A stretch of 64,000 nucleotides of DNA from Annona cherimola. Lineage: Eukaryota; Streptophyta; Magnoliopsida; Magnoliales; Annonaceae. The stretch's first letter is position 1. The number at the start of each line of letters is the position of its first letter. The stretch is taken from the NCBI GenBank assembly GCA_030490835.1, contig CM059971.1, forward strand, positions 45,618,012 to 45,682,011, read 5' to 3'. Shown piece after piece: positions 22,761 to 33,500 of the stretch. The notes under the pieces were generated by a model. The model made no database searches. It was not told where the DNA came from and saw nothing but the letters and a program-made list of their open reading frames with translations. Position numbers and translations under genes: made by a program.

Positions 22761-24498
22761 AAATCAAAAAATAATTTTTTATTTTTTTAACAAACGTTCG
22801 TAAATCAGGCAATGAACGGCCGATCTATAAGAACCAAACCTTATAAGGATAGTAACATCATTGATCGTATGACATTAAAATACATAATGCATCATATCCT
22901 GCTGCTGCTGACGCTGCTGCTCCTCCGAGGTGCTCCTTGAAGATTTGAGTTCTACTAAAGGTTTTCAAGAGTAATGTACTCAAATAAAATTTGTTGGATC
23001 TGAAAATTTGAGGTGTTAATGACATTTGGTAATAACTATGGCCCCAAAATTTTATTTCTAGTATCAGCATCAAAACATATCAATTTTCTTCCTAATATTT
23101 AAATCAAGGACAAGTGTTTAGTTTTTATTTTAGGTCTCATTGCTCTCTTCTGCTACAACATATTAGGAATAAGAGCAAGTTTCTTACAGTCATGATGCTA
23201 TTTTGCATATTTAAGTTAACACATCCTGAATTCTAGTTGCCTTTATTAGCATTTACTTGTTTGTTTGTTGTTTTCACATGGTTGTTATACTTTATAGTTA
23301 CTGTCATTTAATTCCAGATTCAATTGTTTACTCTTGTGGTTATCTGAAGTATAATAGGAATATGGTGACTAATTAATTGGATTAAGCATTGAAGGAAATT
23401 CATGACCAACTAGCCAGTTAAGAACCCAGTTCAATGAAATTTCAAACAACACAAATACCTCTTACAGGGCTTATTCGACAGTTCCAGCGACGAGAATTCC
23501 AACCATAACAATAGGGAAATCAGCGGAAGCATCGCACATAAGTGAAATGATGATAGAGGGAATCATGGCGAGTAGGAACAATTTGGGGATATCACATTGA
23601 AAGCAAAGGTGGATTTGCAGTCTTTCAGTACAGGATTTGACCTTAGAGTCATTTTAGATTGTTTATTGAACGAAATACTATTCTATGTGTAAAATCGCTG
23701 GCCAAAGTTGCATAAGATTTGCTATTTGAAATTAGCTTATCAAGCTAAGTTGTAACAGACCAATGTAGAGTATTGATTTGAAGAATGAGATAAAAAGCAC
23801 ATCATGCATTGGACAAAGGTTAAGAAGTACATAGAAAAGTATATTCCTCCATTTTTTTAATAAGCTTGCATCAGCTCAACTAATATGACAAAAACATCAA
23901 ATGAAAAAAAAAAAGAGCAAAAAATGAGTAGATGAAAAGAATTGAACTACAGAAAAAGAAAAAAAAAAAAAAAAAAAAAAGCAACAGATGAAAGAGCACA
24001 ACAACAGATTTTCATTGATCCAAAGCATCAACGGAACGTTGACTTAAATTTTCTAGCAATCCTATGCGTCAATGGAATAGTCAATAAAAGAGGCAGGCAG
24101 GCACAGAAGTTGAACAATGAGTTTCTGATGACAGATGCGTCAATGGAACATCAACTTAAATTTCAGGCTGGAATGCGTCGTCAGAACAATCAAGACGAAG
24201 AGAAACCAAGTCAAAAGTTCTCTAGTAACAAATACATCAACGGTACATCAACTTATTTTAAACAGGATTTTGAAATTATGAAATACTATTGATGGTTTCA
24301 CATAGCACTCATAGAAGCATCAACGGACAAAGGCACACTGATGGAAATTGAGTCAAAAAACCCAACAGGCCACATCATTATTGCAGACGCCAACCTTCTG
24401 AAACTTGAGTAAATGCAACCAAACGGTCAAATAATTTCGTTTAAAATATAAATATGCGATGCTTTTTTTCTGGAGGGGTGTTCGGGTGCGGCCGACAC
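22761..24498. other. No gene recognised
   Basis: AT-rich sequence. A short CTG-rich run (22898-22922) and a poly-A/GAAAA tract at 23945-23980 are the only simple repeats. The ORF at 23942-24292 runs through the poly-A tract and has no recognisable domain. Confidence 0.4.
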
Positions 24499-24628
24499 AT
24501 TTTTGGATGCTTTTAAGTATTTTTTTATTTTTAAACACAGTGGCATTTTTCATAATTTCTAAGTCAGAAAATTATGAAAATAACACTGTGTAAAAAAATA
24601 AAAAAATACTTAAAAGCATCCAAAAATA
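24499..24628. repeat. 130-bp near-perfect foldback hairpin
   Basis: The left arm (24499-24557, beginning ATTTTTGGATGCTTTTAAG) and right arm (24567-24628, ending CTTAAAAGCATCCAAAAAT) pair over about 59 nt with roughly four mismatches, around a short loop near CTAAGTCAG. It could be a MITE or a young hairpin-RNA locus. There is no clear target duplication. Confidence 0.7.
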
Positions 24629-24715
24629 GTAAAACTTGGTTTATAGGTTAAATACACCTAGCTCTACATGCTTCTAGAAAAAAATCAAAAAAAAATATTT
24701 TTTTTGGAAGTTGTA

Positions 24716-24756
24716 AGAGGGGGGGGTGGGGGGTGCGCGCGCGCTGGGGGTCCCAT
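24716..24756 (+). repeat. G-run plus GC dinucleotide tract
   Basis: Runs of G (GGGGGGGG, GGGGGG, GGGGG) surround a GTGCGCGCGCGC tract. It could form G-quadruplex or Z-DNA structures and stands out in an AT-rich setting. Confidence 0.6.
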
Positions 24757-25378
24757 GTGCCCGGCCTAAATTCTGAGCAACCAACTTCAAACTCATTATA
24801 TAATTTTTTTTTTAAAAAAAAAACACTTCAAACTGGAGCTGCATTATCTGAGAATTTTCTCCAGTCTGGCCAGAAATTTTGCAACACAGTCCAACCTCTC
24901 AAAAAGATGCAGAAGTGCCCTAAGTTTTTAGAAATTGCAGAACTGCCTATTTTCCTGAAATTGCAAATTAGTCTTATCTTCAGAAATTTCAGAATGTTCA
25001 TAAATTGCAATCTGCCCCTAAGGTATTTGAGAAAGCTTTTAGGGCTTCTGAAAGCAAAAGGTTTCAAACTGTTGACGACAATCAAACCCATATCCAAAAC
25101 CAACTTAATGAAATCAATGTTGAAATATAAACGCAAGTTCAAGTTCAAAACACACAAAAACATTACTCTGATATTGATGCCTAGTTTCAAACAATGGAAG
25201 CTACCATAACTAACTAGATCAAAGAAGTCCAACAATTAGGGAAGTACCCTAGTGGGTAATCAAGGGTTGAACCCAAACATCTCAAGTTCCTCAAAATCAT
25301 CTAGGTCCTCCATGTCCCAGAGCCCCACAACTAAGCATCCCCAGTACTTCATTAGCATCTCAAAATCATCAGTTCCAT

Positions 25379-26420
25379 ATGAATAATGATAGGGGGTTTT
25401 CAGCTCAGAACTTTGGACCTGCACAAGTCTCTATTCTACAAACAACTCATGATAAAGGTTACGATCAAGAATACAATAGTGCCAAATCAGATGACTTTGA
25501 AGGAATTAATGAGCATAGACCTAAGCATACTCAAGATGGACAATTTCAATACAATCCTCATGGAATTTTGAAAATTATCAAACAAGTATTCCTAAAACTG
25601 GTGAGTTTGAGAAAAAGGGTAAACTTGTTGCCCCTAATTTTGATAGCAAGCTTGACTCTAGACTTTTTTATATATTGCATTTCACGCACAGAGGATTTCT
25701 TCAAACGGTACCAAATTTCTGATGCTCAGTGGCTCAGATAGCCAAATAGAAACTTATTGGCTCAGTTGTAAATTATTAAAAAGGAATTCAATACAATGTT
25801 CATCACTCAGGAATTGTAAATGACACTTAGGCTGCAATGAAGACAAACTCAAATAAAAATGTCCCTGAATATTTTTTATGTCCCTGAATATTATGAAGAC
25901 ACTTATGGAGTCAACCGATGAATTTAAAAGGACCAATAAGTATAACTTAGTACCCTAAGAAATTTGATTTATTAGCACTAAAAATCAAAATTCATGAAAG
26001 TTAATGGAAAACAACTACCCGAAATTTCAATTTGAATTTAATTTTTTACTTACTGACACTATGGACTGAAAAAGCTTAGCAAGTAGAAAATTTTATAGGA
26101 TCCTCTTTTATCAGACAGAAATCCTCAAGTTGGAGAACCAAAATAGATAAGTTAGTATCTATCCAGGAGCCTATGAAAACTGCAAGGACTGCTAATATGA
26201 CCACAGACTGCTAATATGACCACAAACAAGATTCGTATCTGAAAACTTTCTTAGTACAATGTCATAGTTGTCATGGGTTCAATGACATTGTTGCCCATTG
26301 CCCACATCATACATTAGCTGTAAATACTGAAGTGGTAGAATGTCCTGAGGAAGAAAATGCTGATGAAAACTTACAATCGACCTTTAGGCTCTGATGATGA
26401 TCTTCAAATAAATATGGTGT
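25379..26420 (+). pseudogene. Decayed Gypsy-type gag
   Basis: The plus strand has scattered gag-like segments. A motif near 25640-25735 (EDFFKRYQISDAQWL) resembles the retrotransposon gag helix region. Near 26262-26310 is a degenerate CCHC zinc knuckle, CHSCHGFNDIVAHCPHH, in which the expected His after the second Cys spacer is Asp. The following acidic stretch (VVECPEEENADE) is common just after Gypsy gag knuckles. Many stops and shifts separate the parts, so it is non-functional. No LTR or pol was recognised nearby. A 20-bp tandem duplication (GACTGCTAATATGACCACA) lies at about 26188-26225. Confidence 0.5.
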
Positions 26421-27477
26421 ATTATATTCCTACTACTTCAATTTAACTTAACAATTAGAAAAACATTAATATTTTTAGTCGATGTTTCAAATGTGAAATT
26501 AGGATTTCATTTGCTTGCATAGGAAGCCATTGCACATTCCATGAGAGTTAGCTGGAGTTGCATAAGCATTGAGTAGGAATTGAGTTAAGGCTTTACTTTT
26601 AGTATAAATAAGGGCTTTATTTTTCTCATAAATAGATGCATTGTCATAGAATTTTACAGGCATCAAATTAAATTAAAGTTAAAGTTTCTTTGTGCTTAAG
26701 TCTTGCCCCATAATTCTATCTCATCTTCCTATATTTGTCTTGGTTTCTCCCCTTTCTTTACTTCTCATCCCCTTGAGAGGATCCTCTCTCTTCCTTCTAT
26801 TTCTTCATGCTCACGTTCTACATCATAGAGAGTAATAAGACAGGAAACTGTATTTGATAATCAATCATTAGAAGTTTCTGGAACTTGTGACGAATCTCTC
26901 TATTGATGAAGAGGTAGATACACAAAGGAAACCTTTGTTTGACTTCTCACAAATAAAAACATTAAGGGGAATAATAAAGTTAATGATCCAAATCGATTAT
27001 CAAATTGATCTACATTTGTTTCACAAAACACTACATCAACTTGAATAAATTACAAAATCAAACAAAATGAACTCAAATCTCTATTAGAAAGAACTAATCT
27101 CAGAAATTTTTTAGTATGACATTGCTGTAGAAAAGCTATATGTACTAGAGAGTCTCAAAAATCTACATAGCAATTGTGTCTCGTTTCTCATTGCAATTGA
27201 GAAGGTAGTGCTAAAAACACCTAGTCAAGAAAAAACAATCTGATCATGCATAATCTTCTTATTTTGATTCCAATGAGCTGGCTATACTCAAGGCAATAAA
27301 GATTATGTAATGAAGATTAATTATTGTTTGTGGGAACTTGTTACGATCCTGGCCAATAGGTGGATCAAGTAACATGACGCACTCCTCCTCTCGAGCTCGC
27401 AAAAGAGAGGGAAATCCTCTTTCGGAGGACAAGCTCTGCCAATCTCATTGAATTAGAAAGAAACAGATCATAATCAA
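26421..27477. other. No gene recognised
   Basis: AT-rich sequence. The 26590-26830 stretch has a TATA-like AGTATAAATAAGGG followed by a pyrimidine-rich leader-like region and could be an old LTR, but no ends were found. Confidence 0.35.
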
Positions 27478-27496
27478 AGTATAACACATTTTTTGC

Positions 27497-27778
27497 CAAC
27501 CGAGCTAAGCTCGGTTGGTCGGGGTGCTTGTGTTGAAGGCCCTGGTCGGGGGTTTCAAACCCTACGTTGGGTGGTTTGTCATCCCTGTGAGTGGGAACTT
27601 GGTCTCCCATATGAGGAGCTTTGGTCTCCTCTAGGATAATGTTAGGAATTTATAACTGGATTTATAGGCTTGATTTGTAAGAACATTTGTAAGAATTCAT
27701 GGGCTTGATTTGTAAAATTAGATGGAAAATGAGATATTATAAAGTATAGGATTCCAGATGAAACAATCAAAAAAAAAA
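27497..27778 (+). mobile_element. tRNA-derived SINE
   Basis: This 282-bp element begins CAACCGAGCTAAGCTCGGTT. An A-box-like AAGCTCGGTTGGTCGGGG and a B-box-like GGGTTTCAAACCC (about 27547-27559) lie at tRNA-like spacing. The 3' end is an A-run (27770-27778). Imperfect target duplications flank it: AGTATAACACATTTTTTGC (27478-27496) and AGTATCACACCTTTTGC (27779-27795). The internal Pol III promoter plus poly-A tail and variable-length duplication define a SINE. I do not recognise the family. Confidence 0.75.
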
Positions 27779-27795
27779 AGTATCACACCTTTTGC

Positions 27796-30574
27796 AATTA
27801 CAATTCAATTTCTGTGTTGTTTGAAGTGAAGGCATTTCCAACAGCTTGAGGATGTGTTTGATATTTGAGAAAACTTTTGAAAGAAAAGTTTTCGAAATGA
27901 GAGAAAGTGATGTGACATGATAAGGGTAATGATGAGGAATAAAGATAATAAAGTTAAAACATATAGGGTAGTTTATGAAAAATTGTGAACAAATGATTGA
28001 AAAGTATGATTAATTGCATAGAAAGATGTGAAGAAATGATTGAAAAATAAGGTAATTGTAGAGTGAAAAAGATTTTAGGCAAATACCAAACACACTATAT
28101 TGAAGATAAGTGGAGAAGAAGGGTCTGCCAGTGCAGAGAACAAGTGGTGACCTGCAAAAAAAGGTGTTTGGGGCTTCTTTCGCTGTTTTTGTCTCCTGTA
28201 ACCACTCTTTCAAACTGTTATCATAAATCCAGAGGTTGAGTAGTTTGTTTGGGTTTTCAATTTTAAATTGGTTTACTACATTTTTAGTATTTTGGAGTTC
28301 TTAGTTTGTATTGTTTATGTATTTGTAGCACAACAATGATAACAAAAAATGGTTTAGGACCAAATTTTAATCCTTCTTTTGGGATCCAGCTTTTAAACTT
28401 TTTGAAAAATATCACACCAATATTCGACAAATAACAATTATAACGTTGTTTCGCAAAGAGAGACACATAACATTTTTAGTTATAATATTCTATTTTTATC
28501 CCAAAAGAAGAATATGTTTTTTAGGCGGACAGATTTCTAAATACGTTACTTTCAGTATTTTAAAACTTTCCAGCAAAGAGAATCATAATTGCATACTTTT
28601 GCATATGCCTTTATGTATCTTCTTTTTTTTAGAACTTTTCTTCACTGGTGAATGTGACATTGGTATTTCTCATTATGTGGTATTCAAACTTGAAATGATG
28701 TTTCCTGTTTTAAACTTGCATTTATATTTTCATTATTGATTCTGAAATTTCATTGAAAAATTAAGAATTTTCCCTATTTTTCATTTTTTATATTTTCCCT
28801 TGCTGACCACACTGGATGTGGTCCATTGAAAATATTCTTTCTAAGAATGTTTTCATGGATGCCATAATGGAACAAATTTTTCAATAAATAATCTATAGAA
28901 ACTAGCCTACTTGTGAAAGTTAATAATTTCAAAAAAAAAAAAAAACCCTTGGGTTCAAGCCATTCCTCACCTCAGATCAACTCATTGCAGTTGCATTCGC
29001 AAAAAACTGTAAATCCTAAGGAAATCTCTATGGTCTACAAGAAAAAACATTTTCATACCTAATTTCAAGTGATTGAATTGTAATTTATACTTTTAAGTAT
29101 TATTTTATGATTTCTTTATTTAGGAATTTATTTGCGATTTTTTTATATTTTAGCTCTATAAGAAGGGTAGCATGTTATAGGATTTATTTGAAAAAAAGGA
29201 TTTGCAATATATTTTCTCTTGCTATGAAATTCCTGTTATCCTCTTTCCAAGTTCTCTAGTTCCTCCATTGCAATTCTTTTCAAATTAACCTATATCATTC
29301 CCTTCTTACCTAATCCTTTCTTTTCTTTTGATGAGAAGATGTCCTCTTTCTTCATTCTTCCTCATCCCATTCTACATCGCTAGTAAATACAGAATCTGAA
29401 AATCTACTTTGTCATGCATTTCCTTAGGTCATAACAAGTTCACGTGAAAAGATAGATGCAAACAATCACAAGGCAAAAAGATCAGAGATTTATGTTGTTA
29501 TAAAATATATCATATCATCCAAGATGGAAAGGAATAGTGCACAAGGTCCTCGGCAGATAAAACAGAGCAATAGCCCATGATAATGGTTTATTTCACTAAG
29601 CTAAGGATCCACAATTATCTCTTCACAACTTGCAACTGTTCAAAAGGGGAAGATACAGCCAAGGGGTTGGACAAGGCTATAAAGACTATGATCTGCTTTG
29701 GTAGGTGACATGGGAACAAGTGCATATTACAATGCTTCTTCAAGCAGTACGCTCAGGGTAAGATGTGATAGTTGATTGAAGACAAACAATACCCATACAA
29801 AGAACCATTGTAATGATGAAATCTATCACGAAAGCCTTTATCCTAAACCCGGACAAAAAATATCCATAAAAAGAACCATTGCAATGATGAAATCTATCAC
29901 AAAAGCCTTTATCCTAAACCCCTACATACAGTTATTTTTATTCTATAATTAAGTAACAGTAATATCCATCTTGCAACTGTCAATATGTGTTTCATGTAAG
30001 AATATTAGAATTATGAAGACATAATTTTGGAAACACTAGTACTAGCAATAATTTAGTTCAAACTGGAAAATGAAATCTGGGATTTTTCATATTTGAGTAA
30101 CCTGACATCGAAGCCTTTAAATTTTGCCAAAGCAGGAGTATTATTTGCGTAGTTTTTACTGTTGGACTTCTGCATTTTGAAAGCCCAAAATATGTAGGCC
30201 TTTTGAGGAACATCAAGGTACATGACAGCTTATATTTGGCCATAAGCTCTGGGGAGAAATTTTAGAACTGCAGCGAGAACAAACTCAAATACTTGCAAAA
30301 AAAAAGAGAGTAATTGGACTAAATGGGTCTAAAAGTAGTACAACTGAAAGACTGAAAAGTCATCCATACACATTGCACAGCCTTTAGAACCAGTTTGAAA
30401 GCTGAAGCATGGATTACTGGACCATCATTTGTAATTCTTCAATAATTTCTGAAAAATGGCGGTATTTTGATAATGCATATGTAAAACAGAGTAGTTTCAT
30501 ACGAAGCATCTCCTATCTATATGTACAAATTGAAGCCTTAAATAACAACTAATAAATACCATTCATACCCTGAG
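27796..30574. other. No gene recognised; includes 3' flank/UTR of the FRS gene
   Basis: AT-rich sequence. The part nearest 30574 must contain the 3' UTR of the minus-strand FRS gene; its end cannot be placed. A 71-bp tandem duplication is listed separately. Confidence 0.4.
29783..29924. repeat. Tandem duplication, two units of 71 bp
   Basis: The units start at 29783 and 29854 and share AAGAACCATTGYAATGATG, ATCTATCAC and AAGCCTTTATCCTAAACCC, with few differences. Confidence 0.85.
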
Positions 30575-33500
30575 CTATTGGTAGAATTTTCTCGTGTGAT
30601 AGACTGGTTCACTAGCACCCATGTGATCAAAATCCTCTCGTCCCTGTGATGGGTAAGAAAAAATATAATTACATCACAATTTCATACAGATAAGTCTGCA
30701 TTCTGCAAATAAACAGTAGATTGAAGAAGAATAAGCCAAACCAGATGCCAGCTTTCTTGAGTATAACACTGATTGGCAGGTTGTAAAAGTGCAACACTTG
30801 ACAGATTGTTTGCTTGACTTCCTTCATTGAGTTGGTAATGAGTACCACCAGCTTCAATCCTGGCCCCACTAGTTTCAATTCTAGGGCCACTAGCTTCAAT
30901 CCTGGGGTCATTAGCTTCAATTCTGGGTCCGCTAGCTTCTACTCTTGGCCCATTAGCTTCAATTCTTGGCTGTGAAAGTTTTCCAATAGAATTGCGAGCT
31001 TCTACAAGCTTCTGCATTGTGTCTTGCAGTACATGTAACGCAAAGTTGTAGCTCTCATCAGATAATGACCCTTCCTCAGCAAATTTAATGGCACGCTGAC
31101 ATAGATCATTGTAACGTTGATCCATTGTTTCAGGGCGATCAACACAGGCCTGTTCAATGCAGCCTTCTTCCAATGAGTGCCTATCTTTCATTTCCTTTGT
31201 CCATCGCTTCAGAACATAATGTGATGGAATCTTTGGCACCCCTGCTGTGAGGAGGACTACAAGTGCATGTCGGCAAAGGAAGCCTCTGAACTCGAATAAA
31301 CGGCAAATGCATGAAATTCTTGATTCATGGCCATTCCACATAACTTTGTAATCTTTTCCCTTCATTTTCTCAAAATCTTCCCATTCTTTGACAATGAACA
31401 TTGTATATGCTCCTTCCTGCCGCACAAGACTTATGCAACAGGCCGCCATTCCAAAAACCTCGTCCTGGAATTTCTTGAATATTTCTCTTGTATAGACAGT
31501 TGACATTTGCTTTTCAAAAGGTGATGGAGACCTTAACGAAGGTGTTGTGTGAAATGTCTCAAAATCCGCCTGAGTTTCCTTTTCAATCTGTTTCTTTAGA
31601 GCTAACTCATACTGGTCTACAAACTCTTTCAATGTGGTTTTACCACTAACATATGCATCGAGGAAAGAAGTAATACTTTCACTGCGTTGTGAGACAGACA
31701 TGCCTGCAAAAAAAGTGTCTTTCAAGAAGACTGGAACCCACTGTTGACGATCCTCATATAACGACTGAAGCCATGCATGTTTCCCAAGTTTGTAATCATT
31801 AATCAATTTATCCCATCTCATTTCAAATTCGTCAACAGTCAAAGAATCATATACACACTCATGAAATTCATCTTTGAATGTAGGATTAGCTCTGCATATT
31901 TGACCCAATTTCTCTGGGACCTTTTTCATAATGCGCCATAAACAAAAACGATGCCGAGTCTCAGGGAAAACCTCAACAATTGCTGCTTTTATGACTCTAT
32001 CTTGATCAGTAATTATTGCTTTTGGATGCCTTCCATACATTGCTGAATGCCATGTCTTTAAGAGCCAAACAAGAGACTCTTTTGATTTTTCAGCTAAAAG
32101 TGCACAACCAAACAATACTGGTTGTCCGTGATGGTTCACCCCAATAAATGGGGCAAATGGCACACTATATTTGCTTGCTAAATATGTTGTATCAAAGGTA
32201 ACTACATCACCAAAATATGTATAAGCTGTCCTAGACCTGGCATCCACCCAAAAAACACTTTTTGGATGTTGTTCTTCATCTACTTCTGTTGCATAAAAGA
32301 ATGCAGGATTCATCATATGCATATGCATGAAATGCCCGAGAATGGATTGTACTTCCCCTTCTGCGAGGAATTTCCGCCGCTCTTTCTCAGCTGGGAATTT
32401 ACGATCTTTGAATCCCATGTTGTTCATTGCATCTGGTTGTTTGCCTGTTGCAGTTTTCTTGTTTGATTGCTGTGTGGCTTCATCAGTTTGCACTCCTGGA
32501 GTGCGTGAATTTCTCTTTTGGGGTGCCAAAATCTTCTTGTGCGATCGGAAGAAATGAACACTATCTGGAGAAAGAGGATGGTTATGTTCACGGATAACCT
32601 CAATCAATTCCCATTTTCCTGAGTCTTTTCTCCTCGCTTTTACCATTGCTTTGCAACCAACCTTTGTAACTGGTCGAGGGTTTTTTATATTTCCATTCTC
32701 TGCCTTGAAACCATACTTTGAACACACATAAAACCCAGCAATTATAGACTTGTCTCTCCTTGAATAGCGGGTGGACCTTTTAGTGACACCAAAACCAATA
32801 CGCCTAGCATATTCATTATAAAATGAATACACTTCCTGCTCAGACTCAAACTCCATACCTATCCTGGGCTCTAGAATGGATTCTCCTTCAATTGTAGTTG
32901 GCTCCCTAACTGGAGACTTGTGTAGCATTTCATCCCTGCCCATAAAGGGCGTTATATCCACTGTAGGGAAGCACTCCGTTGCATCATTTTCCATGTCTGC
33001 GTCAGTTGCAGGAGGAGAATCACATGCAGGCACAGGGATGGGGGCAGAGAGAGTAGAGCTAGAGATAGAAGCTGGAGCAGAGGTAGTGGTAGGAGCCGAA
33101 GCAGACGTAGATGCAGAAGCAGAGGTAGGGGCAGGAGGCAGTGGTGGAGGCGGCTGCAAAATTCATGTAAGATCAAACCCATGCATCACAATGCAGCTAA
33201 ACTAGTTACAAGAGAATACTCAAGAAATGAAAAGGTAAACAGACGAAGAGTTAAATAAAGTACAACCCTATTCTAATTAAGATGCGCATGATGAAACCAA
33301 TTCGTTGTACTGTTTTTTACCAGAGTCATTTAATCCCAATAATCACATATAATTCTATTCAAACGAAAATAATTGATGTTCAATTCATTAAATATAGACA
33401 ATGAGATCCAAAATATTTCCTACCTCGTCAGCAAATACATTGAACCTACATGTCTATCCTCATCTATATAATTTTTTACACTGACAAATCAATCTTTTAT

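Noticed and set aside
22890..22930. Possible CTG trinucleotide expansion
   Set aside because: Only a few interrupted units; not a real expansion.
23942..24292. 116-aa plus-strand ORF
   Set aside because: It begins in a poly-A/GAAAA tract that encodes a lysine run; the remainder has no recognisable motif.
24733..25235. Overlapping 158-aa (+) and 135-aa (-) ORFs
   Set aside because: They are mutual shadows through low-complexity repeated phrases (AAATTGCAGAACTGCC and similar) with no domain; probably LTR-like non-coding sequence.
33157..33159. Start of the FRS protein at the TTG beginning the long open frame
   Set aside because: TTG is not a normal start in plant nuclear genes, a stop lies two codons upstream, and the site coincides with a splice acceptor that joins in phase to an upstream ATG exon.
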